Assembly (NCBI GenBank): GCA_001949185.1
Contig: BDGG01000002.1
Span: 5,942,448-6,006,447, forward strand
Length of the DNA: 64,000 nucleotides
From: Ramazzottius varieornatus
Lineage: Eukaryota > Tardigrada > Eutardigrada > Parachela > Ramazzottiidae
Direction of reading: 5' to 3'
Shown here: positions 21,668 through 32,847 of the stretch, piece by piece
Numbering within the stretch: the stretch's first letter is position 1
Layout of the letters: each line of letters opens with the position of its first letter
Made by a program: the position numbers and the translations under genes
Notes under the pieces: generated by a model
Databases searched by the model: none
What the model was told of the DNA's origin: nothing
Seen by the model: only the letters and a program-made list of their open reading frames with translations

Positions 21668-24342
21668 TCAAAGACTTACTCTTCCGCGTGCTCGGAAAAA
21701 CTGTCGGTTTTGTCCACCATTTTGCTGTTGAGGCCGTTCGCGACGACGCATCTGAGACTGTTGTCCATCCAGCACACATTCCAGGTCCTCCACTCGATGG
21801 ATCAGATTCAGCTTCTGCTGGATTGCCATCCGCAAAAGCGAGTTCAGGGTCCTCTTTTCCTCCTCAGCGGAGCGGATTTGTCGCTGGAGGTTCTCGATCT
21901 GTGTACAGTAGTCATCGCACCGCGCGCTCAACATGGAGCGAATCGAAGCGAAGGTGGCGGCATCTCTGTTAAATGAAACACAGACAGTCAACCAGGCAAC
22001 TTAACTGAGCCAAGATGTTCCTGACTAGGTTTCTTACTCTTTTCGCTGGTTGAGTTCTTTCCGAAGTTGTGATAGAGTCTTGCTGGAAGCCTCCTTTTCT
22101 GCCTCGTACTTCAGCTTCAGCGATGCTAGGGCATTATCGGCCGTAGTCTGCGTGGTGTTCAGTGCCTCCTTAAGGAGAGCTGTTTCGTCCCGTTTACGGG
22201 ACAGATGTGCTTTCAGACGGTCTATTTGTTCATGCAGATCTGTAACACTGTCACCCAAACCAAGCTGTGCTTCTTTGGAACGACCGGAAGACACGTTCAA
22301 CACGTTCTGACACTGATGCTTCAGATCGTCAAACGCGCTCATCAAAGTGTCCAAATCAGCGAAGACATCGATGTTAGCTGACTCGGGAAGAACCATGTCG
22401 GATAGTTCAGCGCGACCTACGAAAAAATGCGATCAAATCGAGTGAGTGTTTGGGACGTCGGCAAATGATCTGAGCACGATCGTTTTTCACAAGTGGCGCA
22501 CTATCGCAGTCTAAACGTGCGCCACCTGAAGTGGCAATCTGTTCAGTTCATTTTTTGATGCCTTAGTCTTCATTCCAGATTTGCGAGTATGTTAATACCT
22601 CTGATTTCTTCGGTGAGCTTCGAGGTTTGTGCATGCGGAAGCTGCGAGGAGCTGCCATCTTGTGAAGGTCCCGAAGGTTCAGTACTGCCACTACTGGGGC
22701 TCAACGAAGTCGAGAAGAGACTTCGGAGTGAGCGGATGGAGTCGTAGCATGAGTTGAGGGAGAGCTGCTTCTCGGCTAGCAGCTCACACATGGCTTCCAC
22801 TGTGGCACTTAGTCCGTTAACTTTGGCTTCCAGCGCCACCTGCTTGCTGCTACGCTTGCTGAGCTGCACCTGAACATCTTCCAAGAAGACGCTACGTTCC
22901 ATGTCACCGGAACTTGTGCACAGACCAATCACGTCGGTGGTGGCTTGCTGGACTGCCTTCTGAAGGTCTTCCAAGGGAGAGTCCGTGAGGACGAGGTCTA
23001 AGGTTCCGACGATCTTCAGAATCTGGTCCAGACGGTCTTTGTACTTCTGCAAGTCCGATGACAGCTCTCCGTCACTAGGATTAAACACCAGTATGAAAGC
23101 AAAGTTACTATACAGCATATCGTCAACAGCTTATCTTACTGATGACTGGGAGCTCAGCGAACAAACTCGACCAGAATGGTTTTTTTCAAGTGGTGCGTGC
23201 TATCAGTCAAAACCAATGAAAAGGTGCGCCACTTGAGAAATGATGTGGTCCATTTTGTTTGCCGAGCTCCTAATCCGGAACTGCATTCTGACCTGTATTG
23301 GACTTGGGAGATCTTCTGAAGTTCTTCAAAGAGATTCTCTGGCTGCGGCGTCTGCGGAACCACGGCCTGATCTTCATAGTCACCGTCCTCGAACTCCATT
23401 CTGAGCGTCTCCATCCGCTGCCATCTTTCCCTCTCATCCGTCTGATCGTGCAGCTGTCGCTGGGCGGTCCTCCGAAGTTCCCTTTCGTTTTCCAGCGTCT
23501 TCCAAGCCTCTTCAGCTTGAATCTTTACTATTTCGGTCAGGCGGCGCGACTCCTCCAGCTCGTACTGCAGTAGCTCGCGTTCCTCCAACAACTTCCTGGT
23601 CTCGAACTTCAGGCTCTCCAGATCTTTGGTCCTTAGCTCTAGTAGCGCAATGTGTTTGCGTAGATGCACGTTGTCCGTATGCAGTTCTTCGTTCTCCACC
23701 GTCATTGTCTTCTCCGACAGCCTGTAGTTTTGCAGTTCTTTATGCATTGCCTCGTGGTCATGCTTTAGCTGCTCGTTGTCTTCCGTCACTGCCTTCACCC
23801 ACTCCCTCAACTTCCCCGTCTCAGCGCCAGTCCTGAAAAGAAGATTCTTGTACGATTGCAGAACAACTAAATTCCGACATGGTGGACTCTTTAACATTCT
23901 CTGCTTTACCGATCGATCGTGGCTTTGAGCTGGCGGTTATCAGCTTCAAGGATGTGAATACGGTTGGTAAGGTCTTCCTCCACTTGCTCCTTCTTCTCCA
24001 GCAGTTCATTCTCGACTTCGATATCCAGCTTCGCAGCTTCAATTCGGGCATGACTGCTTCTCTCCAAAGCCTACAATAAAAATACAATCGTAACCGATCA
24101 CCATCACAGCTTCGGTTCTAACTATAAATATATATACGGACCTCTTTTAGACCATCTCGTTCAACCTTGACTCTGTCCAGTTCGCTTTCCAAGACTTCGA
24201 ACTGCTCCTCCAGATCACTCTTAGCTTCCAGCAGTTCCAGTCCTTTCTCCGCGCTTTCTTTCAGGCTTGCTTCAGCTGTCTGCAGCTCGTACTGGAGTTT
24301 CTCAATCTCCCGACGGGCAGCTTCCAGGTTAAAGATGTCCAT
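21668..24342 (-). CDS. BicD: Bicaudal-D dynein/dynactin adaptor, 684 aa
   Basis: Six exons in transcript order: 24342-24142, 24070-23910, 23832-23293, 23074-22599, 22416-22038, 21965-21668; phases close. The product is almost entirely coiled coil. The N-terminus carries a CC1-box-like AEKGLELLEAK, the dynein light-intermediate-chain site of BICD proteins. The central coiled coil follows the BICD pattern (NYRLSEK, ENEELHTDN, LKFETRKLLEERE). The C-terminus is the highly conserved cargo-binding domain: KYEAEKE, EDAATFASIRSMLSARCDDY, AEEEKRTLNSLLRMAIQQKL, RVEDLE. BicD links cargo such as Rab6 vesicles, RNA via Egalitarian, or RanBP2 to dynein for minus-end transport. It is shorter than fly BicD (782 aa). 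The start ATG follows no in-frame alternative. A GT after codon AGA near 21678 could allow one more 3' exon. Two MITE copies sit in introns. Confidence 0.95.
22453..22562. mobile_element. GTGCGCCA-core MITE, in a BicD intron
   Basis: Left end ggacgtcggcaaatgatctg; core cacaagtggcgcac ... gtgcgccacctg. The right end is degraded (cagttcattttttgatgcc). Intronic, orientation undetermined. Confidence 0.8.
23150..23271. mobile_element. GTGCGCCA-core MITE, GAGCTC-end subtype, in a BicD intron
   Basis: Terminal inverted repeats ggagctcagcgaacaaac and gtttgccgagctcc; core tcaagtggtgcgtgc ... ggtgcgccacttga. It occupies most of the intron between exons 3 and 4. Confidence 0.85.
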
Positions 24343-24909
24343 GTTCTAGAACACAAAGAAGCAAACTCGAGCTGGACTGCAGGAGAATGCTTCGTTGTGG
24401 TTGTCCCGTGCGACTACTGCAGGAGAAGACGGCGTGGGAACAAGCAGATGGGAAAACAATGGCAAAACACTTATGCAGTCGTAGTGTAGGTACGATATTG
24501 ATTTACGATTCGCATGTCGAGATCAGCTTCTAACTTGTAGTAAGATCAGACAGTAAACTTGGCCAAACGTACCTTTAGGCTCAGCAGACAATCAAATCCT
24601 CGTTAACACACTGAACACGACGGATCCACACTTCTGCAGCCTGTCGAACGTTCCATCAGTCTGCCAAATGGTAAGAGGGATATCATGGATCTACGCAGAT
24701 GATGTCTTGTGAGTCATGAACTTACAATAGGTCTAATTCAATAAAGGAGAAGAACTGATTCGAAGTTCATTCTGTAATTTTCAACCAAAACGCTAGCTTG
24801 CTTGGATGCAACGGAAACTGCCCACCATAAGGGGTGTCGACAACAGGTATGGCAAGCCGTGCTGGAAAACCCGCATACAACTTCTGACCAGCGGTGCGAT
24901 GTTGCATCA

Positions 24910-25075
24910 ATTCCTGTTTCGGGATTTCAGTTCGTATTCCAGTTCCTCAGTCGTGGGAGTTTCAGTTCCGGAATTCGTATTTCAGTTCTTTTGATTTCAG
25001 TTCCCGTTTTGGAAGATACAGCAGTTCCTATTCCAGTTCCAGTTGCGGAACGGGAACTGAAATCAATAGAACTGA
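24910..25075. repeat. Degenerate tandem repeat of TTCAGTTCC
   Basis: Units such as atttcagttcg, tattccagttcc, gtttcagttccgg and gatttcagttcccg follow one another, then invert near 25045 (cggaacgggaactgaaatc). Imperfect short-unit satellite with a foldback end. Confidence 0.75.
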
Positions 25076-25345
25076 AATAGTCGTAAAAGTTCCGCCATAC
25101 CGTATTTACCCATGTTGTACTCCAATGTTTTGAAATCAGTAAACCGTGGCCAAACGGCGTGATAGAGAACTTGCAATGAGGAGAAACTGCAACCAATTCT
25201 GATCCAATCCGCTGACCTTACCGTAGCAAACCTGCTCTTTTGATTGGCTGGCAGTGTTTCGTTCGGTCTCAATTCCCGTTCCATACTTCGGAATCAGACT
25301 TCGCCTTACTAACTTACTCTGCGGCTTACCCATATCATTGCTGCG

Positions 25346-25545
25346 TTTGCCATTCAGCAAAATACCGATATATCGACAATATATCGATATGGTGCGATAC
25401 GATATCGCCGAATATTTTATTGCGTTATTAGATATGAGCTTCATATCAATATCATCGATACGATATCTGCCGCATATTTTATCGCAAAGTTCCGGTATAT
25501 TTCGACACTAAATCGGTATACCGTATCGTTGCCAGCACTAATAGC
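25346..25545 (-). mobile_element. AT-rich 'cgatat' palindromic element, copy 1
   Basis: About 200 bp, from gccattcagcaaaataccga to ggtataccgtatcgttgcca, full of cgatat/atatcg palindromes. It is the reverse complement of the element at 33707-33903, including the stretch that encodes the chance peptide LISNNAIKYSAISYR in both. No gene function is inferred. Confidence 0.8.
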
Positions 25546-25707
25546 GACCACGACAACAGCAGACCAAACAATGCAGAACCATAGGTAGATAGACAGAGCT
25601 AACCACTAAACAAGGAATGAGGGATCGTTCTTTCCGCGTTCGTCCAGGTGCTCACTCGTCTGTTTCCATGTCCGACTGGCTCCGTCGTTCCCGGTTCGAT
25701 GCTCGAG

Positions 25708-26055
25708 CTAGTCCATGTGAGCGGTTGGATCCTTGCTGTCCGTCGCGAGGGTCTTCTTCGCAGACTTGGGCTCGCCCTCCGAACCTGGTAGTCCCGACGG
25801 GAGGTTGATCCGCCTGGCTCGGCGGGTCCCGGATGCATGGTAGGAGCTGGCTTGAGAGACGCGAAGGCTGGACGGCTGGATGGCCGGAGCGCCAGGGCTG
25901 ATGGATGAAACATCTGGTTGGGTCGTTGCAGTGGCTAGTTGGTTCGCTGTCATCCCTGTAGGATCACCACTCATCGGCTGTGAATCTCGGTTGACCGAGA
26001 GTTCCCAGCAGAGGCGTAAAACTATTGAAGCAGAAGTTGGGTGCTCGAACGACAT
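25708..26055 (-). CDS. Uncharacterised open frame (115 aa), candidate exon
   Basis: ATG-started frame with a Ser/Thr/Pro-rich, then basic product (TRRARRINLPSGLPG) ending SKDPTAHMD. All three minus-strand frames are open over part of this GC-rich stretch, so coding status is unclear. No family recognised. Confidence 0.25.
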   Translation of the reverse strand: MSFEHPTSASIVLRLCWELSVNRDSQPMSGDPTGMTANQLATATTQPDVSSISPGAPAIQPSSLRVSQASSYHASGTRRARRINLPSGLPGSEGEPKSAKKTLATDSKDPTAHMD

Positions 26056-27414
26056 TGGAAAGGGTGTAATTCATATGGAAAATATTGATTAACTGATTGC
26101 CGTTCCTGAGTCACTGGGGAAGTTGATATCAAAAAGTTCAAACTTGACTAGCATAGGAAATGTGATCCGCCCACTCGTTGCTCTAATCACGAGAGGTTGA
26201 GACTCGCTTATCGAAACCCGCGATCGGCTTAACTTTTCCGGAAGCATTTGCAAAACATGCACCATTTTTCGAAGATTAGCGCATATCGAGATAGTCAAAC
26301 TGAAAAAAATTTCGAATACAAATAGGCAAAAGGGTATGAGAGACTCTCAGTTCTGATTCTGAAAGCTGAACTGGATCAGTAGTTAAACTCTATTCTCTGA
26401 GATTAATCAGAGCCAAAGGCAAATTGAAGTTGAGAAAGTGGTTAAAGCCGCAGTTGAGGACACAGTGTTTATTCTGGTAAAGCCACAGTTAATCCTGAAG
26501 TTTAGGATGATTTCTTAAAGCTACTGTCACACCCACAGTTACAATGATAACTGTCAATCTGCTGTCTGATATAAAAGCCGCAGTTAAGCATGTAGTTATG
26601 AGTGCAGTTTGACGAATAATAGAGACTCATAGTAACTCAGGCCTTGAGAAACACGATTAGGACAGCAATTGGCACTTCATTGAGATATCTTGTGAGAAAA
26701 TCTAAAATTTGAGAAGAGTTTTGTTGGAAAGAAATGGCCGCAGAAAAGCTTAGTCAAAAAACTACTCAAATTCCTTGCTTCCGATATCTTGCTGAGATCT
26801 CCGATATCTTGCCTGACCTTTGTGTCGAACAGCTTCTCACTACGAACAAGAAAGAGAGTGTGAAATTAATGTCAAATTTCAAGCAGAAAATAACAGGCTT
26901 TTGCACAGGCAAAGAGAACGAGAACCGCCGTATGGTTGGTTAACAACAGAACAACTTACGAAACCATCGTCAGCCTCTACGTAAACGCGATCGCATTTCC
27001 AGGGACCCTTACGAACTCGTTCTCACACACCAGCAAAGGCATCTTTATATGTTTCTCGAACACCTGGACATCTGGTCGATAGTCGGAAACGTCTCGAACA
27101 ATGCTTACCAGGTCGGGCAACTTGAACCGATTGCCCAGACAAAACAGAAATTCTTGATTCCCTTGACGTTTTCTCTCGTTACCGAAGCTCAAAGTGTACT
27201 GGACAGTTCCAGAAGTTCTCCAAGTATGCATTTCCCCACAATAGACGGTAAAACGGTTACCTGTCGTCGATTGCACATGCGTTTTCTGGGAAATGCTATT
27301 ACAGAACACAATACGTCGAGCCTGGGAATTCGCGAGAGCTAGGGCCTTATGTATACAGCAGTCACGGTATCCATAAGGCCAGAGTCCTTCTGGATGGTCC
27401 ATGGTGGATGATCC

Positions 27415-27952
27415 ATGGCGACTCAGGTGGACATCCCTGTGCCTGATAGCACCGTATTGTAAGTCTTAAACCCTCGACAGTCTTTCATGTGTTACATAGT
27501 ACGAAATCTCTCATTCTCCGCAGAGAGACCATCACTCCGGCTGGGAGCTCATATCCATCGGAAAGACCTCATGGGTCGATGTTGGCGGTAGAATCTCTCA
27601 AAGGAAAGGCTAAGGTGTGACTACCTCAAATACTCAAGCCCGTATCTCATTACCAACCTACTGTCGTCCGCAGAAAGGAGATCATGCAGATGGACTCAGA
27701 TGTCTCAGCCCAACCTGTCAAGTAGATGCTGAATTGGACTTGAGCGGTGGATTGATCGGAGATGATGAGCCACATCATCTCCTCGATTATCACGGCGAAA
27801 CTCAAGACTTGCACGGTGAAGAAGTCGGAAGGAAGAACTCGGCCGAACTGCGACAGGTTGCAATACCCTGTTACTTTAAAGATCGGTTATGGGTCAACGG
27901 TAATCTCCAAATGAATGCTCAGAATCCCCAAGGAATGCCGAGCACGAGGTGA
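27415..27952 (+). CDS. Candidate three-exon gene, 137 aa, unrecognised
   Basis: Exons 27415-27458, 27524-27614 and 27674-27952 have good splice sites (TTG/GTAAGTC donor, TCCGCAG acceptors) and matching phases. The product begins MATQVDIPVPDSTVLETI, then TPAGSSYPSERPHGS, with an acidic His-rich middle (DDEPHHLLDYHGE). No domain recognised. The donor at 27615 (AAG/GTGTGA) is weak, and without that intron the protein would end at 49 codons. It could also be a chance model. Confidence 0.35.
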
Positions 27953-29192
27953 AAAGGGATTCACGTTGGTTGAGCATTTCTCAGGGGTTGAGCATCTATT
28001 CCTGCAGGATTTCTCGTTTCAGCATTTGAAAAGGTTTGATTAGTGATTGCTATCAGTCACGTGAAACATGTTGACGTCATCACGGAGGCTTTTTTTGCCT
28101 GGCGGCACAGGATTCACCACTAAAGCACCCAATCAGCATTCAGCCTTGCTGTTCTTAGTCACGCTCCACCGCGATGACGTATCAATGTACCACGACGTAT
28201 CGGCTTACGTCAGGTATCCGTCAGTTGGCGTTCGTTTGATTGACCGTTGCTGTTATCGGGTTGATTGGCTAAGTGTTTGAGTGATACTCCTGTTTGTGGC
28301 CTTGATTAGGTGAATTACCTTCGTTTTAAACTGCTGCCTTTTTCTCCGTCAGATTATCTGTGCGAAGATGACACCCAAATGATTCCCCGTTGTTGATGAT
28401 CCGAAACCATATACTGTGAGGAAGAGGCTGAAGAGAGCGGCTGAGAAAGGACTACGAGATGCTGGGAGCGTTCGACGCCAGCGTGTCACGCCTGATCTGG
28501 AAGTTATTCCTCTGGAAGAGTCAGTTGACGAGGGGGTCACCCCAGCTGATCAACCTGCACTGGACCCAACTCATCGACACGATGTTGAAGGTAAGAAACG
28601 GAGAGAGGGGCCTTGGTGAAAGACAATGGCCAGCAGATGGGAAGTGGGTCGAGATGGCCTGACCGGAAGTGGCTGGCTGGTAGGTATGCGCGTCACCCTC
28701 TGAGCTTTCGACCTAAACGCTAAGCCCAGGGTTTCTTGGAACGACGTGGGAAACTAACGCGACGGTCGGAAGCGCCCACTTCCAGTCGGTTGACGCATGC
28801 GGCCGCCATTCCGGTTTGATCCGCTAAAACCATTTGCAGCACGTAGCGAGCGAGATATAAAAAACCTCGCAACCCTTGGTTGGCTTTAGATTATTCAGGC
28901 TAAACCCCGGGTAAGGACCGTGCCCTTCGGGTCGCCCCTGCTTTTGCTACACGGCCTGCCATACACTTTAGTTTCTTCAGCTTCGGTTGGTAGATTGGCT
29001 ATTTCGTCGGCATGAAATGAGACTGACGTTTTGAAAGTAAACTTCTCGGTCCGCCATGCGATACCTTCCTCCACATTCCGAGAAGAACGAGATCCCGATC
29101 TTGTACCGGATGTGAGTTCTATGTCTTATCTCTTTTGGCACCGACTTTGTGGAACTTGGTTCTAGGTGTGTGGGCGGCCGAAGGAAGCGAGA
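27953..29192. other. Intergenic interval with possible orphan exon
   Basis: A protein-like frame (KPYTVRKRLKRAAEKGL, then EVIPLEESVDEGVTPAD) runs about 28392-28589 and ends at a GTAAGAAA donor. No ATG or convincing acceptor precedes it, and another frame over the same bases is also open. It is followed directly by one arm of an inverted dispersed repeat (28610-28696). It may be a remnant of a duplicated gene. Confidence 0.3.
28610..28696 (+). repeat. 87-bp dispersed repeat, copy A
   Basis: From gccttggtgaaagacaatgg to ggtaggtatgcgcgtcac. It is about 90% identical, in opposite orientation, to 31349-31435. It lies directly after a candidate donor site. Confidence 0.85.
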
Positions 29193-30122
29193 ATGTCGGA
29201 TCATGACAACAGCGAACCTCCGCGTCGTCGACGCTCTGGATCCAGGAGCGGATCGAACTTCGAAGCTGCAAACAGTCCCCGTGAGTATCCATTTTGTGGA
29301 TCTCCGAACGCTACACGGACGTCTCGAGCAGGTAGTGTGTCGTCGGTATGTTCGGAAGCATTGTCGGAGGGAGGAAAGCGCTCGCTGCTGGAGAAGACAG
29401 CTGGGTTCGGCCCTGCGAGGATGGAGAAGATGTTGACAAGCCATCTTAGAAGTAAGGGGTAAATTCTTTCTTGTAGTGGTGTACAGATCGAAAGAATTGG
29501 CTGTTGCAAGCTATATGCTGCTGAAGACGGAGGATGGCATTACGCGGCCCGTAAATCCGTTCATCGGGATTTTGCCCAGCGGACCGTGTAAATGTGTGCC
29601 GAAATGTATTGAGCTAGAAAAATGATACCTCGACGAACAAGCTTGACCAGACGAATTTCACGAGTGGCGCATACCTCCAGCCAATATTACTGGTGACGTG
29701 CACCACTTGGGAGGCAATCAACCTCACTAAAATCGTTTTGCCAAGTGGCGCAAACTTCCAGCCAATACCAGTGGTGACGTGCGCCATATGGTGAAACCAT
29801 CTTTTTGGGCTGTTGCATGATGCATGCCTCGCTGTTGTAGCCATAAACACGGATCGAACCGTACCTTGGCCGTATACGGTCAAGTTCGATTTAGAAATGG
29901 TGCAGAATGAGAGCTATGCCGAAGACAGGTTTCGAGTTGGTGACTGGCTGATGACTATGTTGCCCAAGAATTTTGAACCGGATGGGACACGAAGGTGGCC
30001 TTCGTCGGGTCCAAATTATGGGTTTCCCGAAGAGCAATAAGCAGGCTAACGAAATGAAGGTGGTGTTGGATAAAGAACGTCTGGCAAGAATCAAGAAGCT
30101 GAAAAGTCTTACAAGCCTGCCG
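29193..30122 (+). CDS. Unrecognised gene, Ser/Arg-rich N-terminus
   Basis: Exon 1 (29193-29451) encodes MSDHDNSEPPRRRRSGSRSG, then a serine-rich low-complexity region and LEKTAGFGPARMEKML. It ends in phase 1 and splices to an exon from 29841 (INTDRTVPWPYTVKFDLE, EDRFRVGDWLMTMLPKNFEP). A third block, NEMKVVLDKERLARIKKL, ends at a GTGAGT donor after 30122, but it lies in a different frame. The join near 29995-30034 would need a 40-bp intron with poor sites, or the frame is broken there. The intron after exon 1 carries two MITE cores. No domain recognised. Phases would also allow splicing into the next gene at an internal CAG acceptor (30459), so this and the following locus may be one gene. Confidence 0.5.
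29640..29815. mobile_element. Two adjacent GTGCGCCA-core MITE units
   Basis: Two cores in tandem: cgagtggcgcatacctccag ... gtgcaccacttgg, and ccaagtggcgcaaacttcca ... gtgcgccatatgg. Both contain the ccagccaat spacer. The outer ends are poorly preserved. Intronic. Confidence 0.75.
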
Positions 30123-30444
30123 GTGAGTCACGTTGGATTTGCAAAGAGTGACGTTTTTGAATTCGATCAGGTTAATCATGGCTCCAATTGAAGATGTATG
30201 GAAGTCAGATGAAGGAATCAGAGGGAGAAAACGGTGTTGCACAACGGAAGTAAGGACCTGGTTTGAAACGGCGAATTGCGAAGGGGACACGACTTTCTGA
30301 GTCGACTAGACAAGCAAAGTAAGCTGTGTGGTTGAACCGCTTTAGTTATAACTGTGTGTAACTTAGTTGATAGTTTAATTGATTTCGTTAGCTGAATATG
30401 GATCTTGAGGTTCGTACGGTGTCTGTGTTTCAAATGATGGACGA

Positions 30445-32847
30445 ATGAAATCAATGCAGCAGCAGAGTCCGGAAAGCTCCGCTAACACGAACAACGGAGA
30501 GTCTATGCATGCTGACGATCCCGATAACGGTGAGAGAGGTGGTACAGTAGTCTTATAAATTAAAGATAAAAGTCTGAAACTCTTACGGTGTTTACTCTAC
30601 TAGCGTACTAACCTATGTTGTCTGCATGGGATGGTGACCGCGTGAGACGATGAGGATCATGCATCAGTATTGCAGGATAATTTGATACGGAAGAATAATG
30701 TTTTGTAGATCGAAGCAGAGGACCATCTGGACTTGAGAGGGAGGATCTGCATTCGTCATCATCAACGAACCGAATAGTACGTTGTCTAGTGGCACTGGAA
30801 GAATGCGTAAGTGCAATGCAGGCCTTTTGAACGGGATGCTTTTGGATGCGTAAATGCACAGATGAGACCTGGGCGGATGAAATTACCTAGATCGTTTCCC
30901 AAGTGGCACACACTCTCGGCCAAGAACACCAGAGATTGCGAACTTGGTATTTTATTTGCAGACGTCCCGGATTTGAAGCTTGTTTGTGGAAATTTAACGT
31001 CTTTGGTTCTATTTTCTGAATTTCTGTAGTAGGTGAAGGGAATGATGGACGCGATGTACAATTTCTGCTCTCGGTTCCAGAACCAGCGGGCTCAAAACAT
31101 GGCAATAAGACAAGTAAGAGGTTCGTATATGAGTCTCCAGTTTGTCGAAACTGCTCGCATCAATAAATTTATTTGGGGATTTTTTGAGCGGGATAAATTA
31201 GGTGAAATAAATTAATATTTTACAGTAAGTTATGCAAAGCGCATTAGGATCTTTCTTTCACAGGTCCATAAAGTTCGGCAGGAGGCAATGGAAAAGCGGA
31301 GAAAAGGAAGACTGACGGTGGTGCATCGGAAGGTAAGTGCACCCTCGAGTGACGCACATACCTACCAGCCAGCCCCTTCCGATCAGGCCAACTCGACCCA
31401 CTTCCCATCTGCTGGCCATTGTCTTTCACCAAGGCTTTTCTCTTTCCTGGTAGACAATGAAAACTCTACAATCTTTCACCTTGCTGTTCGTTTTCCAGAT
31501 TTCCTGGAAGACGAGTTCCTCATGGACCGGGGAACTATTCCCAAGAAAGACTTCGTCAGCTACATCATTACAAACATGACGAACCTCATGACCGGCCAGC
31601 AGCGGAAGGGTTACCCAGAACTGCCCGAAGATCGAAAGAATCTTCTCGTTAAGCACCTGGAGAACTGCTTCGAGACAGAAGCCACGGTGTTGGACGAAGA
31701 TGATGTCCCACCCCTGGAAGGCGAAGAATGCGATAACGACGAACTCCGTCTACCAGCGAAGAAAACCAAGACGTTCCTCATCAAGTCAGAGGCAGGCAGG
31801 AGCGGCAGTCCCGCAAAGGCCGTAGCATTCGTGCGGACGTACTTCAAGAAAGCAGCGTGGAAAGATAATAATTGGTACTTGAAGGTAAGTTTGAGAAATC
31901 CTGAACCGAAAACTAGAACAGACTGAATCAAACAACCAAGCTGGGATTCAGCCAAATATGGTTTTTTTCTGTTTGAACTGTCTTACCTCTTTTGAGCCTG
32001 TTATCACTTGGGCTCTTGAATCAAGATTCCTCGTTATCTTTACAGTTTCCTCAGTTTAAATAATTTGAACCGTCTTTGCGGTCTTGGTAGCCGATTACCA
32101 ATTGTTGTTTTTATTGTAATCTTATTCGCTCCTTTTCTGGAGCTTTTGTTGTTGGTAATTGTTATCTCCTTAATTTTGTCTCGCCTTTTCTGGCCCTGTG
32201 ATGTTGGCATTTTGTAGCCTTAGTTTTTCAGATCCTCCTGTACTCTGTCCGAAGTATTTTCCAGATTTTCATAAATTATTACTGTTGACAGGCTTGTGGC
32301 TACCAAATCAAATTTCCGCCGCTTAAAATCACGAACAGGAATGTAAAGGCAATGCTAAATGCGTGAATGCTGTAACAATCAACCATAAGCGAGAATCAAA
32401 CGACAAAGTCACTCGGATAACATTCTGACCATTCTGCAAATCCTACTTGTGGCAATGCTCAGATAACATTGCCTGTCCGAATCAACAACGAATCACATTA
32501 GCAATGCTGAACAAATCTTTTGTCCTTCAGCATTCAGCTTTGGGGTTTCTTCCGGGGTTCAGCTGACCGTCAAGTCAGAACGATACTGCAATCCTGCCCG
32601 ACCCCATCTCGCAACCCAACACTTTTCTCCTGGGTGGGCACAGGGTATCAAAGTCTGCGCGGTGTCTATCTTCCACAACCTCACAAAATACGAAGCTCGA
32701 TATTTTAAAGATTGCCTCATCTCGCGGTTTGCATCATGTGATTCGTTCTCTCTTCCTCTAAACCGCAATATCTCTTAGCGCTGTTCATTAACGTTTGTTC
32801 ACTTCTTACAGTTACGACCGGAAACAGCCTCACTAATAAGCGCATAA
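30445..32847 (+). CDS. Unrecognised multi-exon gene, about 290-306 aa
   Basis: Exons 30445-30529, 30709-30806, 31033-31113, 31264-31884 (an intron at 31333-31386 is possible) and 32812-32847; phases fit throughout. The N-terminus is low complexity (MKSMQQQSPESSANTN, later SGLEREDLHSSSSTN). A helical, basic middle follows (EECVKGMMDAMYNFCSRF, RQVHKVRQEAMEKRRKGRL). The C-terminal half reads FLEDEFLMDRGTIPKKDF, YIITNMTNLMTGQQRKGYP, an acidic linker, a basic stretch PAKKTKTFLIKS and AFVRTYFKKAAWKDNNWYL. The basic clusters suggest a nuclear protein, but no family is recognised. The exon from 31264 contains one arm of a dispersed 87-bp repeat in frame, so either the repeat is exonised or it is removed by a frame-neutral intron. 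Confidence 0.65.
31349..31435 (-). repeat. 87-bp dispersed repeat, copy B
   Basis: Reverse-complement copy of 28610-28696. It overlaps an open, possibly translated, stretch of the unrecognised gene. Confidence 0.85.

Larger units (their letters stand above)
24343..27414. other. Intergenic interval, repeat rich
   Basis: The proximal part is the BicD promoter. Further on lie a TTCAGTTCC tandem region, an AT-rich palindromic element and an uncharacterised GC-rich open frame, each listed separately. 26380-26640 shows degenerate repeats of aaagccgcagtt. A 141-codon frame at 26977-27402 (-) starts with ATG but has no recognisable content, and its start lies only 12 bp from a candidate start on the other strand. 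Confidence 0.45.

Noticed and set aside
29452-29476. 25-bp intron joining exon 1 of the unrecognised gene to a following open frame
   Set aside because: Too short for a normal intron; the alternative junction to 29841 fits phase with a normal-length intron.
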